Below are positions 11,810-23,441 of a DNA stretch of 64,000 nt, in pieces. The stretch's first letter is position 1. Each line of letters opens with the position of its first letter. The notes under the pieces are model-generated. The model searched no databases, had not been told where the DNA came from, and was given only the letters and a program-made list of their open reading frames with translations. Made by a program: the position numbers and the translations under genes. Source of the DNA: Magicicada septendecula (Eukaryota > Arthropoda > Insecta > Hemiptera > Cicadidae); contig CM068368.1 of assembly GCA_034769895.1 (NCBI GenBank), forward strand, positions 689,889,877-689,953,876, given 5' to 3'.

Positions 11810-12222
11810 GGGGGATGGAGAATTACTATATTTTTTACTAATTACCAGTATCACTTTACTTCTTTATTTCTTGTGAATGAAGGTAGGATCAGCGGCATAA
11901 CTAGGAGCTGCTCACAGGAGGGGGGAGGCTAACTTGAATGCAGAACTTCTCTTTTTCCTCATTATTCCTCCCATATATTTATTTATAAGCCTTATTGTAA
12001 TACACTAAAAAGGCCTATGATTAATGTGTATGGAACTTCACTAAAATTTTTAATAGCTTTGGGGGGGGGGGGTCGATGCACCCCCTTATTATGCCACTGG
12101 TAGGATAATGTTAAGTCGTCACAAAATGGTGTTCACCCAGTGGATAGTCATACAAATCTGTTAAGTTCACATTCTAGACTGCTAACTCAGACTGGCATAC
12201 TATTTCCAACACACTGAAATCT
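11250..12222. other. Intergenic stretch with simple repeats
   Basis: No gene recognised. A moderately GC-rich segment (11250-11560) has no coding frame that I recognise. A (TG)n run at about 11766-11799 passes into (GA)n and G-runs, and a 12-base G tract lies near 12061. Confidence 0.5.
11766..11813. repeat. (TG)n-(GA)n microsatellite
   Basis: About 17 TG units are followed by about five GA units and a short G run. Confidence 0.95.
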
Positions 12223-13439
12223 GAGGGTAATTTGAAAAGTTCATGGCCTGATAATAAAGACTTATCTTTTCTTTCTGGAATTGTTTTTATTTTGCAACAT
12301 AGTCTCCATTTAGATGAATACACTTGGTCCAGTGATGCTCCAGTGCTTTTACCCCATTGTGGAAGTACAATTCTTCTACATCCTCACAACAACCATTTAC
12401 TTCCGCTTTCAGCTCATTATCTAAGGAAAATTTCAGCTTTTTGAGGTTTGGGAATAAATGAAAGTCAGATGGTGCTAAATCAGGTGAGTAACGTGGATGG
12501 TGAAACAGATTGTACTTCAACTGAGTGACTTTTGCCAAAGAAACAATGTTTGTGTGGGGTCGTATATTATTCTGATGGAAAACGATTTTCTTTTTTGCTA
12601 AATCTGGTCTCTTTTCTTGAATGTTTTCATTTAATTGGCCCAAAAGGTTAGCATAATACTGTCCATTTATTGTTTGACCCTTTTCAAGGTAATCTTCCCT
12701 TAGCGTCCCAGAAAACTGGAGCCATACACTTTCCAGCTGTCAAAACTGAATTTTGCCTTTTTTGAAGGTGGAGAATCACTATGCATCCATTGTTTTGACT
12801 GTTGTTTTGTTTCTGGAGTAAAGTGATGGACCCAAGTTTCACCGTTTGTTACAAATCTACAAACAAAATCTTTCAGATTTTTCTTAAAACAGTCTAAACA
12901 TGCCTGAGAAACTCGCATTTCAATGCGTTTTTGGCCAATTGTCAACAAACGTGGCACCCATTTTGTAGACTGCTTTTTCATACATAATTCCTTAGTAAGA
13001 ATATGATACTGTATACCTTTTCATCTGAGATGCCCACAGCCTTAACAATTTCAGACGCCTTCAAGCCGCGATCTTCCAAAACAACATTACTGATGATTTC
13101 TGGTGTAGTGGCACCTTTCGGATCCCCACTACGGGGGGTCATCTTCCAAACTTGCATGACTACGTTTAAATTTCACTGTAGTAAATGAACGTGCAGCATC
13201 ACCCAACACATTCTTCATCACATTAAACTTTTCTGTAGGTGTTAAACCTTCATTAATAAAAAATGTGATCATTGCATGGTGTTCAATTTTCTCCATTTTC
13301 AACATTATACTGAGATAACCTTGAGATGACTTTGTTAACAGCTATTCGTGGGACAAATATGGCACCACGATGCAGTAAAAAACAGAAACGCTATACATAT
13401 TTTTATATGGTAAGCCATGAACTTGTCAAATTACCCTCG
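12223..13439 (-). mobile_element. mariner-type DNA transposon
   Basis: Terminal inverted repeats are visible: GAGGGTAATTTGA at 12223 against the complement of TCAAATTACCCTC ending at 13438. The match extends through AAGTTCATGGC with one mismatch. A TA follows the right end; the left duplication is not clean. The length (about 1.2 kb) and internal transposase relic fit a mariner. Confidence 0.85.
12287..13305 (-). pseudogene. mariner transposase, inactive
   Basis: Read right to left from an ATG near 13305, the roughly 340-codon span fits the mariner family (about 345 residues), but the frame is broken several times (near 13000 and 12700). The segment with ETWVHHFTPETKQQSKQW lies at about 12830. 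The second segment, FHQNNIRPHT followed by YSPDLAPSDFHLFPNLKK, is at 12287-12643. The catalytic triad is damaged: the Asp expected before ETW is Gly, and the Asp expected in FHQDN is Asn; only the third Asp (APSD) is kept. Even apart from the frame breaks it could not be active. Confidence 0.9.
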
Positions 13440-13977
13440 TATTAAATCCATATTGAGACATATTAAGGCACTGCATATGGCCTCTATTCATGTCCAGTGC
13501 AGTACTGCCTGTCCACATAAATTCAATCAGTTAAATTTCAGATACTATCAGTAGAAGACAGGTATAAAATATATCAAGAAAATAATTCACCATGTAGCAC
13601 TATACATACTACAAATGATGCTTAAGATGCACTACTTATCATTCCTAGTGGTCTTAAATATAAAAGATGCATCTCAACCAACAGTCCTTAAAACAACAGC
13701 ATACAATAACAAAAAAAGCAACTTATATCAATGCTATAGTAGTATTAAAAGCTAAAGACATGTGTGCAGACTCCAGTTTACACACGGATGAGTGTACTTT
13801 GGAATTCCAAGTGGGACAAGGGAAATGAAGAATCGGCTGTTCTGAAAATCTTGTCAAAGATGTTTCAACATACGTGTTGCATTTTGTGTTACAGCACAAA
13901 GGTTTGGCAAAATGTTGATGGTTTGAATACATTTTGTTGAGTCCAATATTACAAAGGATAGAATTATATCTACTTTA
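13440..13977. other. Unannotated stretch ending in a target-site duplication
   Basis: No gene or repeat family recognised. The last 13 bases (TATATCTACTTTA, 13965-13977) recur at 14570-14582 and flank the next insertion. Confidence 0.5.
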
Positions 13978-14056
13978 TTCTTCGTATTGTTTAAATTAGC
14001 AGCCATCCTTACTATTTCTTTTATGAATTTGCTAACTGCTATAATTTTTATTGTTC

Positions 14057-14092
14057 GACTAAGCTTTTCATCATCACTGACATCTTCAGGTC
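14057..14092 (-). ncRNA. Hammerhead ribozyme motif, left arm
   Basis: Minus-strand core CTGAAGA, one extra nucleotide, stem II GTCA/TGAT (one G-T pair) with loop GTGA, then GAAA, then the palindromic stem III AAGCTT, cleavage-site A and stem I GTC pairing with GAC before the core. Confidence 0.65.
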
Positions 14093-14488
14093 TTAAACAA
14101 CGTCTATCAACTGTACGTTGTAGGCTTTTATACTTTAGGCCCCTCCCCTTATGTCATCGCCCCTCCTATTGGGTCTAGCTGCTACCGCTCTTCACGGGAA
14201 CTTGTCTACATTTTTCCGTTAGGCATTTTTCTAACGTCCGTCAAATTGTTTTAAGAATCTCCCGTTAATTTCTTTATTCTTGACGTATAATAATAACGGG
14301 ATTATATTAAATTAACGGGAGATTCTTAAAACAATTTGATGGACGTTAGAAAAATGCCTAATGGAAAAATGTAGACAAAGTTCCCGTGAAGAGCGGTAGC
14401 AGCTAGACCCAATAGGAGGGGCGATGACATAAGGGGAGGGGCCTAAAGTATAAAAGCCTACAACGTACAGTTGATAGACGTTGTTTAA

Positions 14489-14524
14489 GACCTGAAGATG
14501 TCAGTGATGACGAAAAGCTTAGTC
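14489..14524 (+). ncRNA. Hammerhead ribozyme motif, right arm
   Basis: Mirror copy of the left motif. Stem I GAC/GTC, core CTGAAGA at 14492-14498, stem II GTCA/TGAC with loop GTGA, GAAA at 14512-14515, and zero-loop stem III AAGCTT (14515-14520). The nucleotide at the expected cleavage site is A at 14521. Short palindromic stem III is a known trait of PLE hammerheads, which work as dimers. Confidence 0.7.
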
Positions 14525-14582
14525 GAACAATAAAAATTATAACAGTTAGCAAATTCATAAAAGAAATAGTATATCTACTTTA

Positions 14583-14981
14583 GTTATACACTATAACTTT
14601 GGCTACATTGTTTTTAAGCAAGCTGGGAAACTTTACCTAATAGATCCTAGATTGATAGAGACCATAAGTAATACGGCCAGCATTGCTGAAGACTTCTTGA
14701 CGCTGCCTTTCAAAAATCCATTGTTTTTGTTACCACTCATTTCTGCAGTATCTTCTAACTGTGACAGTCTTGCTTTCAGCGCTTCATTTTCCTGCGACAT
14801 TTAAATTAATCCATTTTCATACCCATAATCACATGATACATACTACTATATGTAACTAAACAGTTGGTGAAGAGTTCAAATGTTTTTAACTGTAATGATT
14901 ACATCAAAACTTATATATTCATCTATAAAAGTTACTTGTGATTCTGTAAATAATCATATATATATATATATATATATATAT
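14583..14981. other. Flank with (AT)n microsatellite
   Basis: No gene seen. An (AT)n run at about 14957-14981 is the insertion site of the large LTR element G; its last four bases (ATAT) recur after the element at 41915-41918. Confidence 0.7.
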
Positions 14982-17374
14982 TGTAACGTATAATTAGCGG
15001 TCGCTATTTTTCAAGCCCCGCGATGGAAGCCAATCTGTAACGTATCAATAGAGAAGACCTCGTCTTCGTTCAAGCCTCACCTGGTATTCGTCAATCTGTA
15101 ACGAATAGATCGGTTCGTACCTGCAAAATGTGTACAATTTGTATGTGTTTTGTATGATTAGTGCGTTCGCCTCGCACCGGGTCGTTACAGTAATTTTGAT
15201 GGCTAGCGATGTTCGTAGCGTAGATATAATCACCTATATACTACGGCAGTAACCTTACCTGTTATTTATAGGGGTGTGATAATCCCGGGTGGCGCCAAGT
15301 CGTTTTACAAAAACAACTAAAATTATGGTTAAACAAGTTATCAGCGTTGCGGGATGGTGCATTCAAATAGTTCCCGCTCGCACGGCCGTCCCAATCGTCG
15401 CTTCTGCTGTGTGACTGACAACTTGTTTACTGCTACGATTTATTCTTAAACACAAGTAATTGATATATAGCACTCCCTATGAAATGATAACGACGGTTAC
15501 TCCCTGTAATAAATATTTTTTAATGGGTGATAACTGAAAACATTCACATTTACAATAATACAATTATAAATTCGCACCGACTGATTACATGAGATCTTGC
15601 CTTCAGGTTTGGCGAATATGATTTAGGAACCATTTAACCTTGCGTTGCTGCTTACATTAAGCGTATTACAGTTATTATTGGTTTCCCAAATCGTGGATCC
15701 CTTTGGCTATGAGTTAAAGAACTCCAATGGTTACAATAAAAATATATATTACCTTAATCTAAGTGTACATAAAGAAATATGTGTGCTGTTACAATCTGTT
15801 GTGTTGTGTCGTAAAAGTGTTCTGTAAGTTCGTGTTTAATTCATAGGTTATAATCAATGTTAACAAGGTTCTATTAAGTGTTAATTTGCTCAAATATTCT
15901 ATGAAAGAGAAATATTGTTTCTATAGTGCGGTAAATTTACCTTTTAAAATTATTTAAAGTGATTAGGGTTGGTGGAAAATAAATAATTTGATGGTACTTA
16001 ACACCTCAACGTGTCTAGGTGCCTTCGTTGTTTAATCGGGTACGATGTGGCTGCATAAGTTCAGTTTTCATGGATTTTGGGCTTCACTAGATGAGGCGTC
16101 TGTTTCGTCATGGGTCCTGACATTCTTTTCAATGGATATTTTCTATTTAATTGGCCTTGGGTCTTGAATTATCTGCTACAACGGTCATCTGCTTCTCCAA
16201 CGATCAAGTTCAGCAACTTTTAACAACTGTTTGCATTAATTTACACTGAAAAACGCTCTTCCAAATATTTGCATCTGCATTGGCTTAATGACGCTTCGCT
16301 TCTTGTTAATTCCAACGGTATTCTCGTCTTCAACCGCCGTTTCCATAGTAACGGAATGATTCTGATTGGTTGATTTTGAGATGAGGTATTGTTATCAAAA
16401 TTCGAATTCTTCGTATATCTTCTGATTACTGTTATTCCTCCATCTTCCTTCCTGGTTATTAAATATTGTCACTATAGTATTTATTCTCGTTCATAGATTA
16501 TTTTGATACCCCACAAGCTTGGGTAATTTCAGATTTTAAGTTTTTACAATTATGTTAATGCTTGTTAATTACATTTCTTTTTGTATAATAATGCCTATTA
16601 CAATATTTTGTGTTATAAATGATTTACAATTTATTCTTGGTGATTCCTTCACCTCAGATTTTCTAAATTCTTATTCAATTTGTTATAATTTTTGGTTGTT
16701 TGGTTCTGACAGTTATGTTTTTTTTTAGGCCTGAGTACCCATTATAGTATTTTACTTATTTCATTCAAATCACATTTTGTTTCAGCCTATTGGGCTTTAC
16801 TTTGTTATTTTTATTGGTTGTGTTGTATTTTGAGTCTGTTGGGTGTGCTTTTTACTTGTCAATATTGCTTTCTCTATTTCAATCTTTAAAACATAACATT
16901 AGGCTTATGGACTGCAAATTTCATTCAGCCATATCCTATTCATAACATTAACATGAACAATTCTTTATAAGTTATTAGAGTTATTATTTTGATTAAGAAA
17001 TATCATCACTCCCTTCTAACTTATCCTTATTTGCTAATTTTTTGTTTACAACACGTATTATTTTTGTTGTGATAAACAACATCACTTTTTATTAAATTGA
17101 TAGCAGTCCCTTATAACTTAGGTGTCTTTGTTAGTTTTTCATTTCTCACCCTTTAAACAATTTTTACATTCTCTCCATGTTAACACCTTCAATTTATTCT
17201 TATCTGGAATCCTCCCTTTTTACTTACTACCGGCTATAATTAAACTTAACTCTATTGAACATCCTTGGATTTCGTTATCCATGACGTGTCCGTTACTTAA
17301 CTAAATATCACTATAATATTGACGACTCGGAACACTAAGTTTTATTATAAGTAAAAACGTAAAGTTTTTACCTT

Positions 17375-17421
17375 ACAGCCTAAACCGGCTTTCACCTATA
17401 GAAGGCTTCATCAGAGGCTGT
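17375..17421 (-). ncRNA. Hammerhead ribozyme motif of the left PLE copy
   Basis: Complement of 21532-21578: stem I ACAGCCT/AGGCTGT, core CTGATGA, GAAA, and palindrome-like stem III AGCCGGTT. The core overlaps the stop codon of the endonuclease frame ending at 17411. Confidence 0.7.
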
Positions 17422-19360
17422 CGTTAGTAGCGCTGTTCATCTTGTTGTTGGCGACGAGATAGTGTTTCGAAAGATCGAAGCTGTGTGTGTGTGGTGAGAT
17501 GTGTTCGAATAATGCGTGCGATTTGAATTGTGTCTGTTCGTTTAGGATGTCGTTTTTATTTGTTTTTGTGTGTTTGTATATTTCTAATTGTTCTAGAGTG
17601 TCTAGTTTTCGGCCTTTTGTGTGTACGTGTAGTATGTTCATGTTATTGTCGATGTTTTTATATGTGTGGTTTGCTTCAATGAGGTGGTTTGCGAAGGTAG
17701 ATTCTGTAGTGGTGTGGAGTGCTTTTGTGTGTTCAATGTATCTCTGTTTGAAGCTACGTCCTGTCTGGCCTATGTAGAATTTATTGCAATTTGAACAATT
17801 TAGTTTATATACACCGGGTAGATCGAATTTGTTTTGTGCTTTGGGCATGCGTTTTGATAGTGTGTGTTCTGTTTTGTTAGTAGTTTTGTAAGCGATTCTG
17901 TATCCTGCTTTTTTGAATTTGTGGGCAATTTTTTCTGTTTGTTTGTTGATGTATGTTAGTGTTATGAATTTGTTGTTTTCTGTCTTTGTCTGTTGTTTGT
18001 TTTGTGTAGGAGTTTACTGACTATTGTTCTGTCATAACCGTTAGATTCTGCTAGATATTTTATCATGTTTAGTTCGTCTTTGTAGTCTATTTCATCTAAG
18101 GGGATGTTGTTAAGTCTATGTATCATGGTTCTAAAAGCAGCTAGTTTGTGTTGTATTGGGTGATTGGAGGTGTTGTGTATTAGTGTGTCAGTTGTAGTTG
18201 GTTTTCTGTGTATACTGAATTTGTGCCTGTGTTCTAGTTTTGTGATGGAGAGGTCTAAGAAGTTTATGGTATTGTTGTGTTCATATTCGGCAGTGAAGAT
18301 TATGTTTTTATGTATTTTGTTTATGTGCGTTAGTAACTGTTCACATTGTCTTTTGTTTCCCCTGTATAGTATTAGAATGTCATCAACGTATCTGTGCCAA
18401 TATAGTATTTTATGTGAGTGTCTGTCATTGTTTGTGAGTATTTTTGTTTTTTCTAAGTGTTGGAGGAAGACTTCTGCTAGAATGCTGGATATGGGGGAGC
18501 CCATGGGTAGGCCATCGTTCTGTGTGTAGTATTTATTGTTATAAGTAAAGTAGTTTTGTTTTGTGATAATGTTCAGAGTTTCTGTTATTTCATTGATAAG
18601 TTCGTTTGGTGTGTTGTTCTGTTTGAGTTTGTTTTGTAGGATGGTGATTGTTTCAGAGATGGGGATGTTTGTGTACAGGTTTTTAATGTCAAAGGAGGCT
18701 AATGTGGCGTTATGGGGGATGTGTATGTCTTTTATTTTTGTTACTAGGTCAGTGTTGTTTTTTACTGCAATGTTGTTGTCTATTTGTGTGTGTTGTCTAA
18801 TAATTTTGTCTAGATATTTTGCCAGTTTGTGTGCAGGGGCATTACGGTAGTTGATAATGGGGCGGATCGGAATGTCTTCTTTATGGATTTTGGGAAGCGC
18901 TTGGAGTGTAGGTGCTGATGGTCGGATTTGTTTCATGTAGGGCTTTTGTTTATGTGTCATAATGTGTTTGGCTTTGTTGACTATTTGTTTTACTGAGTTT
19001 TGGTATCTGTCGGTGGGGTCGTGTTTTAGTTCTGTGATGTTGTTCTGTTCTATGAAGTCTTGTACTTTTTTGTGTAGGTTGTCTGTGGGGATAATTACAG
19101 TCGTGTTGCCTTTGTCAGCTTTTACAAATGTGATGTTGTGTTTGTGTGCCTTTTCCCTCAGTTTGATGGCTGTGTGTATTTCTGAGCTGTGGTTGTTGTT
19201 GTCTGGTGTCTTATGTACTCCTATTGTGTTGTTTATATTATGTCTTAATGTGTCTTGATGTTCTGGTGCTGTGTTTTGTATATTTGTTTCTGTGTCAATT
19301 ATGAGCTTTGTTAGTGTTTGGTTGTTATGTTTGTAATGTATGTTATGTTTTAGGCCTTTA
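17411..19360 (-). pseudogene. PLE reverse transcriptase/GIY-YIG polyprotein, left copy
   Basis: Read right to left, the RT part (to 17962) has LQALPKIHKEDIPIRPIINY, DGLPMGSPISSILAEVFLQH and RYVDDILILYRG, the classical RT motifs including the YVDD catalytic pair. The endonuclease part (17848-17411) has VYKLNCSNCNKFYIGQTGRS, a GIY-YIG domain preceded by a CxxC pair, typical of Penelope. The 5' end is cut off at 19360 (just before GLKHNIHY), so the N-terminal part is missing. Compared with the right copy, a 7-nt deletion in a short CACAAAA-type repeat near 17997-18004 shifts the frame between RT and endonuclease. It would otherwise copy RNA at nicked chromosomal targets. Confidence 0.9.
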
Positions 19361-19394
19361 CCTACATATCGCCAACACATACGGACACAATTAC

Positions 19395-21542
19395 ATGACT
19401 GAACTAATACATCACACAAATGAATGGACAAAAAAACAAATACATAACATACAGACAAAACACGACAGAAAAATAAAAAACCTGACACCAATCAAAACAG
19501 ATATAATTCCCTCGCACAAATTCTACCCACGTACAGTAAACCTCACGAACGTCACACTCACAAAAAACGAACAAACACTCCTTGATAAAGGCCTAAAACA
19601 TAACATACATTACAAACATAACAACCAAACACTAACAAAGCTCATAATTGACACAGAAACAAATATACAAAACACAGCACCAGAACATCAAGACACATTA
19701 AGACATAATATAAACAACACAATAGGAGTACATAAGACACCAGACAACAACAACCACAGCTCAGAAATACACACAGCCATCAAACTGAGGGAAAAGGCAC
19801 ACAAACACAACATCACATTTGTAAAAGCTGACAAAGGCAACACGACTGTAATTATCCCCACAGACAACCTACACAAAAAAGTACAAGACTTCATAGAACA
19901 GAACAACATCACAGAACTAAAACACGACCCCACCGACAGATACCAAAACTCAGTAAAACAAATAGTCAACAAAGCCAAACACATTATGACACATAAACAA
20001 AAGCCCTACATGAAACAAATCCGACCATCAGCACCTACACTCCAAGCGCTTCCCAAAATCCATAAAGAAGACATTCCGATCCGCCCCATTATCAACTACC
20101 GTAATGCCCCTGCACACAAACTGGCAAAATATCTAGACAAAATTATTAGACAACACACACAAATAGACAACAACATTGCAGTAAAAAACAACACTGACCT
20201 AGTAACAAAAATAAAAGACATACACATCCCCCATAACGCCACATTAGCCTCCTTTGACATTAAAAACCTGTACACAAAGATCCCCATCTCTGAAACAATC
20301 ACCATCCTACAAAACAAACTCAAACAGAACAACACACCAAACGAACTTATCAATGAAATAACAGAAACTCTGAACATTATCACAAAACAAAACTACTTTA
20401 CTTATAACAATAAATACTACACACAGAACGATGGCCTACCCATGGGCTCCCCCATATCCAGCATTCTAGCAGAAGTCTTCCTCCAACACTTAGAAAAAAC
20501 AAAAATACTCACAAACAATGACAGACACTCACATAAAATACTATATTGGCACAGATACGTTGATGACATTCTAATACTATACAGGGGAAACAAAAGACAA
20601 TGTGAACAGTTACTAACGCACATAAACAAAATACATAAAAACATCACCTTCACTGCCGAATATGAACACAACAATACCATAAACTTCTTAGACCTCTCCA
20701 TCACAAAACTAGAACACAGGCACAAATTCAGTATACACAGAAAACCAACTACAACTGACACACTAATACACAACACCTCCAATCACCCAATACAACACAA
20801 ACTAGCTGCTTTTAGAACCATGATACATAGACTTAACAACATCCCCTTAGATGAAATAGACTACAAAGACGAACTAAACACGATATAATATCTAGCAGAA
20901 TCTAACGGTTATGACAGAACAATAGTCAGTAAACTCCTACACAAAACACAAAACAAACAACAGACAAAGACAGAAAACAACAAATTCATAACACTAACAT
21001 ACATCAACAAACAAACAGAAAAAATTGCCCACAAATTCAAAAAAGGAGGATACAGAATCGCTTACAAAACTACTAACAAAACAGAACACACACTATCAAA
21101 ACGCATGCGTAAAGCACAAAACAAATTCGATCTACCCGGTGTATATAAACTAAATTGTTCAAATTGCAATAAATTCTACATAGGCCAGACAGGACGTAGC
21201 TTCAAACAGAGATACATTGAACACACAAAAGCACTCCACACCACTACAGAATCTACCTTCGCAAACCACCTCATTGAAGCAAACCACACATATAAAAACA
21301 TCGACAATAACATGAACATACTACACGTACACACAAAAGGCCGAAAACTAGACACTCTAGAACAATTAGAAATATACAAACACACAAAAACAAATAAAAA
21401 CGACATCCTAAATGAACAGACACAATTCAAATCGCACGCATTATTCGAACACATCTCACCACACACACACAGCTTCGATCTTTCGAAACACTATCTCGTC
21501 GCCAACAACAAGATGAACAGCGCTACTAACGACAGCCTCTGA
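19395..21542 (+). pseudogene. PLE reverse transcriptase/GIY-YIG polyprotein, right copy
   Basis: One frame runs from ATG 19395 (start MTELIHHTNEWTKK) to the stop at 21540-21542 and is interrupted only by a TAA at 20886-20888, where the left copy has a Lys codon. RT motifs match the left copy, including YVDD near 20561. The region after RT is Lys/Asn-rich, followed by the CxxC pair and GIY-YIG endonuclease (about 21140-21500). At about 715 codons this is close to the length expected of a Penelope protein. Because the stop is a single substitution absent from the left copy, it probably arose after insertion. Confidence 0.9.
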
Positions 21543-21578
21543 TGAAGCCTTCTATAGGTGAAAGCCGGTTTAGGCTGT
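21532..21578 (+). ncRNA. Hammerhead ribozyme motif of the right PLE copy
   Basis: Stem I is a perfect 7-bp pairing of ACAGCCT (21532-21538) with AGGCTGT (21572-21578). The core CTGATGA starts at 21539, stem II is GCCT/AGGT after one extra A, GAAA is at 21560-21563, and stem III is the self-complementary AGCCGGTT with a G-T pair. The expected cleavage site is the T at 21571. The core's TGA is the stop codon of the polyprotein. Confidence 0.75.
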
Positions 21579-22500
21579 AAGGTAAAACTTTACGTTTTTA
21601 CTTATAAAAAACTTAAGTGTTCCGAGTCGTCAATATTATAGTGATATCTATTGAACATCTTTTCTTAAATAATAAAGTCATCATCACTTCTAGTGTTTAC
21701 CATACCTTACTCTATAATTCACACTTAATACTATTTTTCACCAGCTATTTATTCACCGTTAATTTCCCACTTTTATCTTACCTTCACTTTTACATTATTT
21801 TTTGTTAATTATAATTTAACTAGCGTAACACTTTACTTTGGGGTTTTTACACCTACACTATTGCACTGTATCACTGTTTATACTATTTGTGTTCTGGTGG
21901 GTGATCCCTATACTTATTTCTCTTTCATATCCTTAATACTAATGACAATTAATACTTAATACTTAATAACTAATAACAATTTTATGTGTGGTTTAGGTTG
22001 CCTTTTTATCACCTTAATCCTTAGTAATGTTTCTTCACTAGGTCATTTTGTCTATTAATGGGTAGTAACCGTTACCTTTCCTTTCTCCGGATAACCATTG
22101 TTTTGGTTTCAATATTCTTCTTGAGTGCTTTATTACTTGTTTTGTGAACCATTATTGGTTTTCACTTCTGCTTGTCTCCCTCCTTCTTCATTTTCATTAT
22201 TTGATTAATACTTTGGGTTTTTCCATCCTTTTCCTTGGGTATTTTGGGGTCGTTTAAACCCATGAACTTGTTTCCTTTTGGTTTGGGTTTATTACTTTCT
22301 TATTCTCGTTGGTTATTTGTGTGGTTCCCTTCTTCATTTGTTTCCTGTTGTTGGGTCAATCACTTGGGTTAGGTCAAAGTCGTCGTTTGTCGAGTCATAT
22401 ATTTTAATTAAATCAATCAGTTTATTTGATAAGAAGTATTTTTACATTTATAAATATATTTTTTATCCCTGGTACTGGGTTGGCTATTTGTGTCGTAACA

Positions 22501-23441
22501 TAATGCCTCTCCTTTAAAATTGATCATTTTGATAAAACACTAGCATAGTTTTTTATGAAATTATCAGTTATACATAATCTTTTTCCTTTTCTTTCTTGGT
22601 TGTTTCTCCATTCTTTATTTCTCTTCTTACTGAATCCATTCCATTTTATTTGGATCTGTTTTTTTATTTTATTTCCATTGGTGTGTTCTCCCTTATACAC
22701 AATTTTTTTCCCTAACTTTAGTAGCTGGTTTCTCCCATTACTACTCATTTTTCTGAGACCAGAGGCACATCATCTCTGCTCAGTTTATTTGGATTGCTGG
22801 ACTATTCAACAGTCAATCATAAATACCTTTTTTGTCAACTTGTGACTTAAATTAATAATAATATACTTTGGGATTGTCCACCTTGTGGTTTGTTTTTAGA
22901 TCACTTTGGCCTTTTACTCATTCTTCCTTCCGCTGTACCTTTGCTATATACTATCATTTGCTCATACAATTGATTGTTTTTTATTTATTTATATGTTAAT
23001 TTCATCATATCTAACTTTTCATTATTTTGTTTTCAATTCTCGTTATGATCATTTTAATTATCTTAGACATTGGTATTCTTTTCTCAGTTATTTAGCAATA
23101 TTTTGCTTTAGCCACAGCTTGTATATTTGATTCATACATAACTTCTCTTTTTCTTTGTACCAGTTTAGATTTTTTATTTTTTTTTTGAATACCTTTGATT
23201 CATTATAATTTCAGGTATTTCTCTAATCAGTTTTGAGTTTGATTTTATTTTTGTATATTTCAGTTTGTATTAAAAATCATTCTTGATAATTCTTTGTAAG
23301 TTAATTCTCTTACATCATAGGAATTTTTGTAGCGTATTCCTATTTTGCTACATTTTGTTTAATTATTTCATATACTTCACATATCAACTTTTTAATAAAT
23401 TGTAAGTTGATTTCACTTAGTAGGAATTTATGTAACTCATT
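22501..23441 (-). other. Interior of element G beside its 3' LTR
   Basis: AT-rich, no confident gene. On the minus strand a purine-rich AAAGGAGAGGCATTA abuts the left LTR and is the probable polypurine tract. A Lys/Asn-rich 74-codon frame (22524-22748) is not convincing as a gene. The last four bases (CATT, 23438-23441) are the target duplication of element A. Confidence 0.6.

Larger units (their letters stand above)
13978..14569. mobile_element. Inverted pair of PLE terminal repeats
   Basis: A 592-bp insertion is flanked by the exact 13-bp duplication TATATCTACTTTA. After about 33 bp of unpaired sequence at the left, two arms (14011-14271 and 14309-14570) form a near-perfect inverted repeat with a 37-bp spacer. 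Each arm, read outward, has GC-rich boxes, a CCAAT-type element, a TATAAAAG box and then a hammerhead motif. That order is the layout of a Penelope pseudo-LTR. No coding sequence is present, so it is a minimal terminal-repeat-only copy. Confidence 0.75.
17264..21646. mobile_element. Head-to-head pair of Penelope-like elements
   Basis: A 4,383-bp insertion in the left LTR of G is flanked by the 13-bp duplication TCTATTGAACATC (17251-17263 and 21647-21659). The uninterrupted target is present in the other LTR near 41071. About 40 unpaired bases at the left end are followed by two near-identical arms, 17304-19360 and 19586-21646, in opposite orientation around a 225-bp spacer. The right copy is longer at its 5' side; the left copy is 5'-truncated. 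Inverted partner copies and a short end extension are known for Penelope insertions. Confidence 0.9.
14982..22500 (-). repeat. 3' LTR of element G, interrupted by a PLE
   Basis: It matches 32936-41914 base for base apart from scattered changes and the two different insertions. It is interrupted at 17264-21646 by the PLE pair, leaving about 3.1 kb. On the minus strand a TATAAATA box lies about 280 bp from the TG edge. Confidence 0.9.

Noticed and set aside
17487-17777. Open frames of 96-121 codons opposite the PLE genes (also 18164-18850, 18962-19258 and mirror copies)
   Set aside because: They are antisense shadows of the conserved RT and endonuclease frames and recur only because the arms are inverted repeats.
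22278-22517. Hydrophobic small proteins in the G LTR (also 41692-41925)
   Set aside because: The frame is repeated only because the LTR is repeated; T-rich DNA easily gives Phe/Leu-rich frames.
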